64,000 nucleotides of DNA from CAWFPR01 sp963817635 (GTDB taxonomy: Bacteria; Acidobacteriota; Vicinamibacteria; Vicinamibacterales; 2-12-FULL-66-21). Shown in pieces: positions 1 to 8,934 of this stretch. The notes under the pieces were generated by a model. It saw nothing but the letters and a program-made list of their open reading frames with translations. It was not told where the DNA came from and did not search any database. Where the stretch lies: NCBI GenBank assembly GCA_963817635.1, contig CAWFPR010000002.1:62001-126000 (forward strand), written 5' to 3'. Every line of letters begins with the position of its first letter. Within the stretch, counting starts at the first letter, position 1. The translations under genes and the position numbers were made by a program.

Positions 1-544
1 GTGCTCGAGCGCACCGAGACGTTCTTCTGGTCCTTCTGCGACGACTACCTGGAGCTCGTCAAGAGCCGGCGCTACGGCGACCAGGGGCCGGAGCTGGCGG
101 CCTCGGCGAACGGGGCGCTCCTCGCCGCGCTCTCGTCGATGCTGCGGCTCTTCGCGCCCTTCCTGCCGTTCGTGACCGAGGAAGTGTGGTCGTGGTGGCG
201 CGACGGGTCGATCCATCGCGCGGCGTGGCCGCGTACCCGACGAAGTCCTCGCGTCGTGCGCGCCAGCGGCCGAGGACGATCGCGCGGTCGCGGCTCTGGA
301 ATTCGCGTCGGCGGTGCTCGGGACGATCCGGAAGAAGAAGTCCGAAGGACAGCGGCCGCTGAAGACGCCCGTCGTGCGCGCGATCGTCCGCGCGCCCGAG
401 GCGCAACTGGCGCTCCTGGCCGACGTGGAGCGCGATCTGCGCGCGTCCGGGCTGATCGAGCGCCTGGAGACGGGCATCGCCGAGACCCTGCAGGTGGACG
501 TCGAGCTCGCGCCGCTCGAGCCGGTCCAGGAGCCGAAGCCATGA
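1..544 (+). CDS. valS: Valyl-tRNA synthetase, C-terminal fragment (frame break)
   Basis: The window opens inside this gene. The first 75 or so codons match the anticodon-binding domain of class Ia valyl-tRNA synthetase (motif ERTETFFW, then a run ending in PFVTEEVWSW). After a break near 225-240 the second frame gives the usual ValRS tail (IRKKKSEGQRPL, then a short C-terminal segment). The enzyme charges tRNA-Val in the cytoplasm. The frames rejoin if one base is removed, so a sequencing insertion is more likely than a pseudogene. The stop overlaps the nadC start as ATGA, implying translational coupling. The catalytic HIGH and KMSKS regions lie upstream of the window. Confidence 0.85.
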
Positions 545-1420
545 AGTCGGTGCCGTTCGCGCCGCTCGAGCCGGCGCTCTACCGCGAAGCGGTCCGCCGC
601 GCGCTGGCCGAGGATCTCGGCTGGGGAGACGTCACGACCGAGGCGACGGTCGACCCGGCGCTCTGTGCGCGGGGCGTCATCCTCGCCAAGTGCCAGTGCG
701 TGATTGCCGGCCTCGACATCGCTGAGGAAGCCTTCCGTCAGCTCGATCCGGGCGCGGCGTTCACCGCGCGGTGCCACGACGGCGATCGGTGCGAACCGGG
801 GACGATTGTCGCCGAGGTGCGCGGCTCAGCGGCCGCGATGCTCACGGCCGAACGCACCGCGCTCAACTTCCTCCAGCGGCTCTCGGGCATCGCCACGGCC
901 ACGCGCCGCTACGTCGAGGCGGCCGGCGGCCGGATCACCATACTCGACACACGCAAGACGACGCCGACCCTGCGCGCGCTCGAGAAATACGCCGTGCGGG
1001 CCGGCGGCGGCACGAATCATCGCGACGGACTGGACGACGGGATCCTGATCAAGGACAACCATGTGCGGCTGGCCGGAGGCGTCGCGCGCGCCCTGACGCG
1101 CATGAAGGCCGCACGCCAGGAGATGCCCATCGAGATCGAGGCGCAGGATCTCGACCAGGTGGACGAAGCGCTCGCGGCCGGCGCCGACATCATCCTGCTC
1201 GACAACATGTCGATTGCGGAGGTGCGCGACGCGGTCGGGCGCATCGCCGGGCGCGCCAAGATCGAACTGTCGGGTGGTGTCACGCTCGATCGGATGGCCG
1301 AGCTCGCCGCGACCGGCGCCGACTACGTCTCGGTCGGGGCCCTGACCCATTCCGCGCCCGCCGCGGATCTGAGCTTCGAGATCGAGCCCGACGGCCTGGC
1401 GGCACATATCGAATGTCTGA
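541..1420 (+). CDS. nadC: Nicotinate-nucleotide pyrophosphorylase (carboxylating)
   Basis: NadC converts quinolinate and PRPP to nicotinate mononucleotide in de novo NAD synthesis. Visible family motifs are GDVTTE (about 29-34), ERTALNFLQ (104-112), DTRKTTPTLR (136-145), GGGTNHRDGL (155-164) and KDNH (171-174), followed by the LLDNM and ELSGGV barrel strands. The frame has no stop where the family ends, near residue 285, and stays open into birA. One base removed near 1411 would give a stop at 1418-1420, overlapping the birA start; that end is inferred. It sits in a cofactor run with birA and coaX, probably one transcript with valS. Confidence 0.93.
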
Positions 1421-2232
1421 CGCGCCGCCCGCGGAAATTGTCGCGGCGCTGGACGCCGCTCGGGATCGGCTCGGTCGCTTCGGCCAGCCGCTGTACTATT
1501 TCACCGAAACGGGATCGACCAACGACGTCGCCGCGATGCTGGCCGGGCACGGCGCCCCCGAGGGCGCGACGGTCCTGGCCTCGGCGCAAACCTCCGGCCG
1601 CGGGCGCATGGGCCGCGACTGGTTTTCCCCGCCGGGGGCCGGCCTGTACGTGTCGGTCGTCTGCCGCACCGTTTCCGCGGCGCCGTTCCTCACCCTGGCC
1701 GGCGGCGTCGCGGTGGCCGACGGCATCAGACTCGCGACCGGACTTCCGGTGCAGGTCAAGTGGCCCAACGATATTCTCGCGATGGATGGCGCGGGACCGG
1801 GACGGCGACGCAAGCTGGCGGGCATTCTCGCCGAGGCGTCCAGCAGCGGGTGACGGCGTGCAGCACGTGATCCTCGGAGTCGGCGTCAATCTGCGTTCGG
1901 CGGCATATCCGCCGGCGCTCGCCGACCGGATCACCTCGATCGAGGCGGAGCTGGGGCGCACGCCGGATGCCGGCGCCGTGCTCGCCGAGTCGCTGGCCGC
2001 CCTCGAAGGGCTCGTGGCCGGACTGGCGGCGGGCACATCGCAGCCGCTCCTCGAGCGCTGGCGCGCACTCGCGCCATCGGCCCGCGGCGCCGCTGTCGAA
2101 TGGGACACGCCCGCCGGTCCGGTCGCCGGGACGACCGCCGGCATCGCCGACGACGGCGCGCTGCTCGTCAAGACGCCCAACGGGGTCGAGCGGGTCCTGT
2201 CGGGAGAGGTCCGGTGGGTCGGAAGGCCGTAG
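1413..2232 (+). CDS. birA: Biotin--[acetyl-CoA-carboxylase] ligase, no DNA-binding domain (frame break)
   Basis: Biotin protein ligase that makes biotinyl-AMP and attaches biotin to carboxylase carrier proteins. Motifs: TGSTND (33-38), GRGRMGR (62-68), and the adenylate-binding KWPND (116-120). The second half, after a break at about 1850, carries HVILGVGVN and a small C-terminal SH3-like domain. There is no N-terminal winged helix, so this is a monofunctional ligase and not a repressor like E. coli BirA. The break is at an in-frame TGA (1851-1853); skipping the T restores the frame. About 273 residues after repair, the usual size for the short class. Confidence 0.9.
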
Positions 2233-2291
2233 TCGCCGGAGACTGGCCGACGCGCGACCACGACCGACGTTTCCGGTGCAGGATCGAGATC

Positions 2292-3089
2292 ATGCTGCTA
2301 GCCATCGACGTCGGCAACACCAACATCGTCCTCGGCGTGTTCGACGGCGAGCGCCTCACGGAGAACTGGCGGCTGGCGACATTGCGGGAGCGGACCGCCG
2401 ACGAGATCGGCATCCTGGTCACCCACCTGTTCGTGCGGAGTCGTATCGACCTGGGGACCGTCGACGGCATCATCCTGTCGTCGGTCGTGCCGCCGCTGAC
2501 GCGCACGATGGAGGAGATGGCCGAGCGCTTCTTCGGCCGGCGTCCGCTCACGGTGGACCCGGGCGTCAACTCCGGGATGCCCGTCCTGTATTCGCCGGCC
2601 TCCGACGTCGGCGCCGACCGCGTCGTCAACGCCGTCGCCGCGTACGAGATGTGCGGACGTGCGGACAGGACGCCCGTCATCGTCGTGGATTTCGGCACCG
2701 CGACCACCTTCGACGCCATTTCGGGAGCCGGCGAATACATCGGCGGTGTCATCTGTCCCGGGATCGGCATCTCCGCCGATGCGCTGTTCCAGCGCGCTGC
2801 GCGGCTGCCGCGCGTCGACGTGCGGAAGCCCGAGTCGATCATCGGCCGCACGACCGTCACGTCGATGCAGGCCGGGCTGTTCTTCGGCTACGTGGCGATG
2901 GTCGACGGGATCGTGGCGCGCATGCGGGCGGAGATGGACGGCGGGGAACGTGCCGCGTGCATCGCTACCGGCGGGATGGCGGAAATCCTGGCCGGCGAGA
3001 CATCCGCGATCCAGTCGGTGGTGCCGGACCTGACGCTCCAGGGCCTGCGCCTCATCTGGGAGCGCAACCGCCGGGCCGAGCCGGCATGA
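2292..3089 (+). CDS. coaX: Type III pantothenate kinase
   Basis: CoaX phosphorylates pantothenate, the first step of coenzyme A synthesis. It belongs to the ASKHA fold: DVGNTN at 6-11 binds phosphate, GADR at 107-110 and DFGTATTF at 133-140 line the active site. Length 265 residues, normal for the family. The ATG at 2292 is chosen because homology begins immediately with MLLAIDVGNT. The birA-coaX pair is a common bacterial arrangement, found for example in fused or adjacent form in Bordetella and others; here the genes are separate with a 59-base gap. Confidence 0.95.
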   Translation: MLLAIDVGNTNIVLGVFDGERLTENWRLATLRERTADEIGILVTHLFVRSRIDLGTVDGIILSSVVPPLTRTMEEMAERFFGRRPLTVDPGVNSGMPVLYSPASDVGADRVVNAVAAYEMCGRADRTPVIVVDFGTATTFDAISGAGEYIGGVICPGIGISADALFQRAARLPRVDVRKPESIIGRTTVTSMQAGLFFGYVAMVDGIVARMRAEMDGGERAACIATGGMAEILAGETSAIQSVVPDLTLQGLRLIWERNRRAEPA

Positions 3090-3110
3090 GGCGCCACATC
3101 GGTTGCTGCA

Positions 3111-3817
3111 ATGGACCCCGCTGAATACTGCCGGGAAGTCGAGACATACCTCTGCCGCAAGAACGAAGGGCACCTCGTCCGAATCGTCGGGCCGGCGTTC
3201 GAGCGGGTGTGCGGCTGGGCCGCCGCCGGCGTGCCGTTGAAGATCGCCCTGCGCGGGATCGATCGGGTACTGCGAGCGGTACCTACGCAAAGGGACCGAA
3301 GCGCCGGCCCGTTCGCATCGAGTTCTGCGAGGCCGACATCCTCGATCTGTTCGACGGCTGGCGACGCGCCGTCGGCGTGAGCGCGACGACTGCGGCGGCG
3401 GGCGAGGCGCCAGCGCCCGAGACGTCGCCGCGCAAGGCCTCGCTGGCCTCGCACATCGAGCGTGTCGTGGCGCGACTGACCGGGGCGCGCGCGGGTGGCC
3501 GCCGCAGCTCCGTCTTCGACGCGGCGCTGGCTGCCGCCGTGCGGGAACTCGACGGACTCGTCCCGGATGCCGGGCGGGCGCGCGGTGAGGGACGGACAGC
3601 CATCGTGGAGCAGCTCGCCCGGATCGATCGCGAGGTGCTCGGCGCGGCGCTCCAGGAGATTGACGCGACGACCGCCGCGCAGCTGCGTCGCGAGGGCGAC
3701 GCCGAGCTCGCGCCCTTCGGATCGCGTATGGCACCGGAGGCGCGGGCCCGGGCCGCCGAAGCCGCCTATGCGCGGCTGGTTCGTGATGCGTTCGGCATCC
3801 CGGTTATCGAGTACCGA
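3111..3817 (+). CDS. Conserved protein of unknown function (frame breaks)
   Basis: The protein begins MDPAEYCREVETYLCRKN and continues, after repair, with a segment on RRPVRIEFCEADILDLFDGW, then a helical region to about residue 235. I do not recognise the family. Two single extra bases near 3275 and 3295 would reconcile the starting frame (3) with the later frame (2). The N-terminal half contains several cysteines (C7, C15, and one in IEFCEAD). The end is set just before the methyltransferase start at 3818; a TGA at 3819-3821 in the original frame would give an ATGA overlap with it. It follows coaX by 21 bases, so it is probably co-transcribed. Confidence 0.6.
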
Positions 3818-5107
3818 ATGAGCCTCACCGCCGGACAGGAGATCGACGTCGACATCGAGAAGCCCGCCGCGGGTGGGCGGATGATTGCGCGCCACGAGGG
3901 ACAGATTGTGCTCGTGCTCGGAGGGATTCCCGGCGAGCGCGTGCGTGCCGTCGTCGAGCGCGCCGACAAGCGCCTGGCGTTCGCGACCCTCACCCGGATC
4001 CTGGAGCCGTCGCCCGACCGACGCGAACCGGCCGGCGACCCGCTGTGCGGCGGCTGCCTCTACGCGTCCATCGCCTACCAACGCCAGCGACGGCTCAAGT
4101 CCGACATCGTGGCGGACGCGTTCGCGCGGCTCGGACGAATCCCGCTCGACTATGAGGTGCCGGTGGCGGCCTCGCCCACGGAGGGCTACCGGATCCGTGC
4201 ACGATTGCACGTGCGCGGCAGCCGCGTGGGATTCTATCGGGAGGGCACGCACGACCTGTGCGATGCGGCGTCCACAGGACAGCTCGCGGACGGCACGCTC
4301 GCCTCCGTCGAAGCGGCCGCCGCGGCGCTGCACGACGCGGGCGTGGAGGCGCGGGCAGTGGAGGTCAGCGAGAACATCGCCGCCGACGAGCGTGCGCTGT
4401 GTTTCGAGCTGGCGGGCGGCGGGCCGGAGCTGGACGCGGCGTTTGCCGGCGCGCTCGCGGCCGGACGTCTCACGGGCTGTACGGGTCGCACGCCCGACGG
4501 CACGTTCGTCTTCCAGGGCGTGCCGGAGGTCACCGATCCCCTTGCGGTCCTGACCGCCGGGCGCGCCGTGACAGGCAGCCTCGGCCGCGGCCCGGAGTCG
4601 TTCTTCCAGGCCAACCGCTTCCTGCTGCCGTCGCTCGTGACTACCGTCATCGACGCGGTACCGGCGGCCGGCGTCGTCCTCGATCTCTACGCCGGTGTCG
4701 GGCTGTTCTCGATCGCCCTCGCGGCCACGGGACACGACCACATCATCGCCGTCGAAGGCGACCGCGCGAGCGGGCGGGACCTGCGAAGGAACGCGCGCGA
4801 ATGGCCCGCCGTGCGCGCGACGATTTCAGGCGTCGAAGAGTTCCTTGCCGCCCGCCGGCACGACCGTGCCGATACGATCCTGGTCGATCCGCCGCGCACC
4901 GGCCTCTCGAAGGAGGCCATGGCGGCCATCGTCCGCCACGGCGCCACGCACCTCGTCTACGTGTCGTGCGACCCGCCAACGATGGCTCGCGACGCGCGCC
5001 GCCTGCTGGATGCCGGCTACCTGATGGGGCCGCTCACGGCGTTCGACCTGTTCCCGAACACGCCGCATGTCGAAACGGTGGGCGTGTTCGAGAGGCTTCG
5101 GGCTTGA
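3818..5107 (+). CDS. 23S rRNA/tRNA (uracil-5-)-methyltransferase, TrmA/RlmD family
   Basis: A SAM-dependent RNA m5U methyltransferase of 429 residues. An N-terminal TRAM domain (about 1-62) precedes CGGC (77-80) of an iron-sulfur site. The SAM-binding motif LDLYAGVGLFS starts near residue 288, DPPRTGLS follows, and the nucleophile is Cys384 in VSCDPPTMARD. RlmD-type enzymes have a further cysteine five residues before CGGC; I do not see it here, so the cluster may be altered. The ATG at 3818 is chosen because the TRAM domain starts there. The stop codon falls inside a GGCTTNNG repeat unit. Which uridine it modifies cannot be read from sequence. Confidence 0.85.
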   Translation: MSLTAGQEIDVDIEKPAAGGRMIARHEGQIVLVLGGIPGERVRAVVERADKRLAFATLTRILEPSPDRREPAGDPLCGGCLYASIAYQRQRRLKSDIVADAFARLGRIPLDYEVPVAASPTEGYRIRARLHVRGSRVGFYREGTHDLCDAASTGQLADGTLASVEAAAAALHDAGVEARAVEVSENIAADERALCFELAGGGPELDAAFAGALAAGRLTGCTGRTPDGTFVFQGVPEVTDPLAVLTAGRAVTGSLGRGPESFFQANRFLLPSLVTTVIDAVPAAGVVLDLYAGVGLFSIALAATGHDHIIAVEGDRASGRDLRRNAREWPAVRATISGVEEFLAARRHDRADTILVDPPRTGLSKEAMAAIVRHGATHLVYVSCDPPTMARDARRLLDAGYLMGPLTAFDLFPNTPHVETVGVFERLRA

Positions 5108-5147
5108 GGCTTCAGGCTTGAGGCGTCAGGCTTGAGGCGTCAGAGGC
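5093..5147 (+). repeat. GGCTTGAG/GGCTTCA short tandem array
   Basis: Repeated 7-8 base units (GGCTTCG, GGCTTGAG, GGCTTCA, GGCGTCAG) begin in the last codons of the methyltransferase gene and supply its TGA stop. The opposing amidotransferase gene ends 34 bases further on with reverse-oriented GGCTTGGGGC and GGCTCAGG units in its last codons. Confidence 0.85.
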
Positions 5148-5180
5148 TGATCCTCCTGTCAACGTGGAAGTCGATAGAAG

Positions 5181-5939
5181 TCATCGCCCTTCGCTACCCG
5201 AGCCCTGAGCCGGAGGCCCCAAGCCTCTTGCCGCGGCGACGAACGCGTCGAACAGCGGCCGGAACTCGCCCGTTCGCCAGAAGTTCTCGGGATGCCACTG
5301 CACACCGACGCAGAAGCGCGCGTCTGGTGCTTCGATTGCTTCGATCACCCCATCGGGAGCGGTCGCGGACGCGACCAGCGAGCGGCCGAGGCGGCGCACA
5401 GACTGGTGATGCCGGCTGTTGACGCGACAGAGGTGCTCGCCTTCCACAGCGCTTCCGAGCGCGCGTGCGAGGACTGACTCGGCCGACACGCTGACGTCGT
5501 GCGCCACGTGATCCTTCGGCGACGCGATCGCGTGCGCGATTCCGGCATCGCCGGCGTCGGGCCGGAGGTGTTCGCCCACCGCCCGCTGCTCGGAGACGAG
5601 ATCCTGCACCAGCGAACCGCCCGCCGCGACGTTGAGCACCTGCGCGCCCCGGCAGATCGCGAGGACGGGAAGGTCGGCGTCGATCGCCCGCCGCGCCAGG
5701 TCCAGCTCGAACTCGTCGCGGCCCGGCTCCGCGTCTTCGACCGTCTCGTGGCGGTCCTCGCCGTAGAACGCCGGATCGATGTCGCCGCCCCCCGTGAGCA
5801 GCAGCCCGTGCAGCTCGCCGATGACTTTGCGCGGCGACTCGGTCACGTCGAGGACGCGTGCGCGCGCTCCGGCCTGTTCGACCGACGATACGTAGTCGTC
5901 CAGGCGGCTGCAGCGGGTGATGCCGATGGTTGGTGTCAT
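5181..5939 (-). CDS. Gamma-glutamyl-gamma-aminobutyrate hydrolase family (class I glutamine amidotransferase, C26)
   Basis: A 252-residue peptidase C26 protein. The nucleophile is Cys96 in AICRGAQ, with His216 and Glu218 in VGVQWHPE completing the triad; the oxyanion stretch LLLTGGGDI lies at 47-54. Relatives such as PuuD hydrolyse gamma-glutamyl amides in polyamine breakdown, but there is no polyamine gene nearby, so the substrate is open. It is downstream of argS on the same strand. The last 14 or so residues (GLGPPAQGSGSEGR) come from a GGCTTGGGG-type repeat, not from the family fold. Confidence 0.87.
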   Translation of the reverse strand: MTPTIGITRCSRLDDYVSSVEQAGARARVLDVTESPRKVIGELHGLLLTGGGDIDPAFYGEDRHETVEDAEPGRDEFELDLARRAIDADLPVLAICRGAQVLNVAAGGSLVQDLVSEQRAVGEHLRPDAGDAGIAHAIASPKDHVAHDVSVSAESVLARALGSAVEGEHLCRVNSRHHQSVRRLGRSLVASATAPDGVIEAIEAPDARFCVGVQWHPENFWRTGEFRPLFDAFVAAARGLGPPAQGSGSEGR

Positions 5940-5946
5940 GATCCCA

Positions 5947-6024
5947 GGGCGGTTCTCGAACCGCGTCTTCAGGGCGGTTCTCGAACCGCCGCACGCTCTG
6001 TCAAGGGCGGTTCTCGAACCGCCC
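5947..6024. repeat. Three copies of an 18-base palindrome
   Basis: GGCGGTTC-TC-GAACCGCC occurs three times (5948, 5973 and 6006, the first copy lacking the last base) between argS and the amidotransferase. The third copy abuts the argS stop at 6025. Each can fold as an 8-bp hairpin with a two-base centre. No T-run follows, so a simple rho-independent terminator is not indicated; a REP-like element is the best description. Confidence 0.9.
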
Positions 6025-8070
6025 CTACATCTTTGATGGGACCGTGCATCCCATCAGTTCGAGGGCTCTCGTCAGCTGCGCGCGGTAGAACGCGACGGCC
6101 GCGGCGCGCCAGAGGCGTGCGTCCTCGCGCTCTTCGTTCAACACGGGATACTTGTGGTAGAAGCCGTTGAACGCCTGCGCGAGGCCGAAGGCATACTTCG
6201 CGAGCACCGACAGCTCCAGCGTGCGAACGGCCTGGTCGACGACTTCGTCGAGCCGCGCCGCTTCGAGGACCAGCCCCCAGAGATCGTGGGCCTCATCCGT
6301 GCTGCCGTTGATGACGTCCGGGGAGGCCGAGGCCACCTGGCTCACGACGCCCGCATCATCGAGGCCGAAGCGATCCTCGAGCTTGTGAAAGATGTTGTTG
6401 GCCCGGACGACGGCATATTGCAGGTACGGGCCGCTCTCGCCTTCGAAACTCAGGGCCTCGTCGATGTCGAAGACGATGACCTTGCCACGCGAGAACTTCA
6501 CCATGAAGTAGCGGACGGCCGCCGTGGCGATCGATTCCGCGATGGCGCGGCTCTCCACGGCGGAAAGCTCCGCGTTGCGTTTGGCGACTTCTGACGCGGC
6601 CTTGTCGGTGAGCCGGTCCAGCAGGTCGTCCGCCTTGACGCCGAGGCCCTTGCGTCCCGAGACCTCGACGAACGGGCGGTCGGCATCAACCGACGGGTCG
6701 TATCCGAGTTCGCGGGCCGTGGAGTGCGAGAGCGCGACCATCTCATAGGCGTAGTGGATCGAGTGCTCGGCCTGCTCCTCGTACCCGAGGACGCCGAGCG
6801 CCTGCTTGAGGAGCTTCTGCAGGTACGACTGGCGCGTGTCGATGACGTTGCAGACCCACGAGGCCCCACCGAACGTGTGCGGCGGCCGGCCGGCGAGCGC
6901 TGGATCGGAGGTGGTCGACCACAGGGCGCGATCGGTGCCCTCGCCCTCGAAGACGCGGTAGTGGAAGTCCTTGCCGAGCAGCCCGAATTTCCACAACTGG
7001 TACGCCATGTCCTTGCCGACGTAGGTGACCGTGCCGTCCGATCGGACGATGACTTTCTCCCGCGGCGCTTCGGCGGGCGAGTCCGGCTTCGTGCCATCCA
7101 CGTCGGCGGATGCCTCGACGCCCTCGTCGGGCTCGCCGGCGTCGCCGTCCTCGTCGATGCGCATCACCCAGCAGCCCTTCAGCTTGCCTTCGGTCTGGAG
7201 GAAGACGGCGCCGGTCTTCTTCAGAAACTCGAAGGCGTGCGTCCAGAAGTGCAGGCGGAGGATGTCGCCTTCCCAGGTGAGCAGGTCGTAGCCGATGTTC
7301 ATCCGCCGCATCGTGGCGAGGTGACAGTGGACGATCCGGTCGGCGATGACGTGGGCGAGGGCGGCCGTCTCGTTGTCGCCGTGCTCGATCTGGTGCAGCG
7401 CCGCCGCGCGAATCTTCAGCCGCTCCCTGTCCGCCTCGTACCACTCGGTCACGCGGGCGTAGAGGTCCCAGCAGTAGTAGTCGAACCGCGTGCTGGCCGC
7501 GAGGGTCTGCACCTCGGCAAGCGTCTTGTGTTCGAGCTCGCGGAAGCCCACGGCGACGTCGGCGACCTGGACGCCGGTGTCGTCGATGTAGTTCTGGATC
7601 TCGACGTCCCGCCCGAGGAATCGCAGGAGCCGCCCGAACGCGTCGCCGAGCGCCGCGTTGCGCAGGTGGCCGATGTGCGCCGCCTTGTTCGGGTTGATCG
7701 CCGTGTGTTCGACGATCGCCTTGGCGTGCGACGACGAATCGGTCGCGCCCTCCCGGCGGAGCCAGCGCAGGGCGAGCGACGGGCGGTCGATGAAGAAGTT
7801 GACGTACCCGTTCGGGGCGGCCTCGATTCTGGAGAAGCCCGGAATCGCGCCGAGCGCGGCCGTCAGTTCCTGCGCGATCGCGCGCGGCGCCTTTCGCAGG
7901 CGGCGCGCGAGTTCGAAGGCGAGCGGGACGGCCAGGTCTCCCATCGCGCGCCGCGGCGGGACCTCGACCGGGATGCTGCCCAGCACCGGGTCGCCAGGGT
8001 CAATGCCATACACGCGCACCACGGCCTCGGCCATGCGGTCGCGAACGAGCGTCTGGAGTGGAAGGATCAT
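6025..8070 (-). CDS. argS: Arginyl-tRNA synthetase
   Basis: A 681-residue class Ia synthetase that charges tRNA-Arg. The N-terminal Add-1 domain (about 1-110) precedes the ATP-binding HIGH signature at 132-135 (NPNKAAHIGHLRNA). The KMSKS equivalent is degenerate (SGRKGLGVKADD), which is common in ArgRS. The DALR anticodon-binding domain fills the last 130 residues. An acidic, probably disordered insert (about 320-345) sits before the DGTVTYVGKD segment. The gene is intact. Its 5' side carries the heptamer array that follows mobA, and its stop abuts a palindrome cluster. Confidence 0.96.
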   Translation of the reverse strand: MILPLQTLVRDRMAEAVVRVYGIDPGDPVLGSIPVEVPPRRAMGDLAVPLAFELARRLRKAPRAIAQELTAALGAIPGFSRIEAAPNGYVNFFIDRPSLALRWLRREGATDSSSHAKAIVEHTAINPNKAAHIGHLRNAALGDAFGRLLRFLGRDVEIQNYIDDTGVQVADVAVGFRELEHKTLAEVQTLAASTRFDYYCWDLYARVTEWYEADRERLKIRAAALHQIEHGDNETAALAHVIADRIVHCHLATMRRMNIGYDLLTWEGDILRLHFWTHAFEFLKKTGAVFLQTEGKLKGCWVMRIDEDGDAGEPDEGVEASADVDGTKPDSPAEAPREKVIVRSDGTVTYVGKDMAYQLWKFGLLGKDFHYRVFEGEGTDRALWSTTSDPALAGRPPHTFGGASWVCNVIDTRQSYLQKLLKQALGVLGYEEQAEHSIHYAYEMVALSHSTARELGYDPSVDADRPFVEVSGRKGLGVKADDLLDRLTDKAASEVAKRNAELSAVESRAIAESIATAAVRYFMVKFSRGKVIVFDIDEALSFEGESGPYLQYAVVRANNIFHKLEDRFGLDDAGVVSQVASASPDVINGSTDEAHDLWGLVLEAARLDEVVDQAVRTLELSVLAKYAFGLAQAFNGFYHKYPVLNEEREDARLWRAAAVAFYRAQLTRALELMGCTVPSKM

Positions 8071-8077
8071 CGATGCT

Positions 8078-8200
8078 CAATCTTCAATCTGCAATCTGCA
8101 ATCTGCACTCGACAACGAGCAATCCGCAATCGGCACGCATCAATCCGCAATCTTCAGTCTGCAATCTTCAGTCTGCAATCTTCCGTCTGCAATCCGTGCC
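8078..8200 (-). repeat. GATTGCAG heptamer array (minus-strand sense)
   Basis: Units of CAATCTGCAATCTTCAATC on the plus strand, i.e. GATTGCAG/GATTGAAG read in the direction of mobA. The array starts inside the last codons of mobA and runs almost to the argS start codon at 8070, so argS has no recognisable ribosome-binding site free of repeats. Confidence 0.85.
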
Positions 8201-8830
8201 CTGCAGTGATACGATCCGCGCGTAGTCATGCGGCGTGTTGATGTTTGCCAGCAGGAGCCCATCCGGATCGTACGCCGCCAGCACGTCGGGGCCGATCTCC
8301 GTCACCCGTACTCCCTCGGGGCGCAGCGCGGCGCGCAGGTCGCCGCCTGCGATGCGCTCACGGATTCCGGCCGCGCACGCCTTCGTATAGACCGCGCAGA
8401 GGGGCTCGTATCCGTGCGCGCTGCGCGGAATGACCACGTCGGCCCCCTCCGTGCCAGCCAGCCGCTCCAGGAACCCCCGCGAGAGGAAGGGCATGTCACA
8501 GCCGACGACCAGCACGCGCTCGCAGGGCGAGGCGACGATCGCGGTGTAGATGCCGCCCAGCGCGCCCGCGCCCGGAATCTCGTCGGGCACCACGCGCACG
8601 TCATCGGGCCAGCGCGCGCGTTCACCGACGACGAACACCGGCGCGGCGAGTTCGCGAAGCACGGCGAGCAGTCGCTCGCCAATGGTCCGGCCCCCGACAT
8701 CGAGCGCGGCCTTGTCCAGCCCGCCCATGCGGCGGGCGAGCCCGCCAGCGAGAATCGCGGCGGCGAGCAGGCCTTCGGGCGGCCTCACGTCGGTACGCGC
8801 GTGCACGGCAGGTACGGGCTGTGGATCCAT
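8168..8830 (-). CDS. mobA: Molybdenum cofactor guanylyltransferase-like nucleotidyltransferase
   Basis: A MobA-like NTP transferase of 220 residues. The signature LAGGLARRMGGLDK (27-40) binds the nucleotide, VVGCDMPFLS holds the metal-binding Asp, and the C-terminal half contains the LANINTPHD motif of MobA. MobA attaches GMP to molybdopterin. The ATG at 8830 fits the domain start; an open stretch further upstream is not needed. The last residues (SLQGTDCRRKIAD) are encoded by the heptamer array, so the original C-terminus has been extended or replaced. No other molybdenum gene is in the window. Confidence 0.85.
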   Translation of the reverse strand: MDPQPVPAVHARTDVRPPEGLLAAAILAGGLARRMGGLDKAALDVGGRTIGERLLAVLRELAAPVFVVGERARWPDDVRVVPDEIPGAGALGGIYTAIVASPCERVLVVGCDMPFLSRGFLERLAGTEGADVVIPRSAHGYEPLCAVYTKACAAGIRERIAGGDLRAALRPEGVRVTEIGPDVLAAYDPDGLLLANINTPHDYARIVSLQGTDCRRKIAD

Positions 8831-8870
8831 GGACAGATTCTCAAGATTATCAGAAAGAGGACGCGGGGCC

Positions 8871-8920
8871 TGTCCCGCCGAAGCGTCTGCGCGAACTTGT
8901 CCCGCCGTAGCGTCCGCATG
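8871..8920. repeat. Direct repeat in the divergent mobA / 8935 gene promoter gap
   Basis: TGTCCCGCCGAAGCGTC (8871) and TGTCCCGCCGTAGCGTCC (8898) are 27 bases apart between the two divergent start codons. The spacing of nearly three helical turns could suit a regulator, but the same words also occur in acidobacterial dispersed repeats, so the role is open. Confidence 0.6.
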
Positions 8921-8934
8921 AGGGCGGACCTGGC

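Noticed and set aside
1..2232. A single 743-codon frame covering valS, nadC and the end of birA
   Set aside because: Family homology switches frames within it; it is a product of inserted bases and high GC, not a fusion protein.
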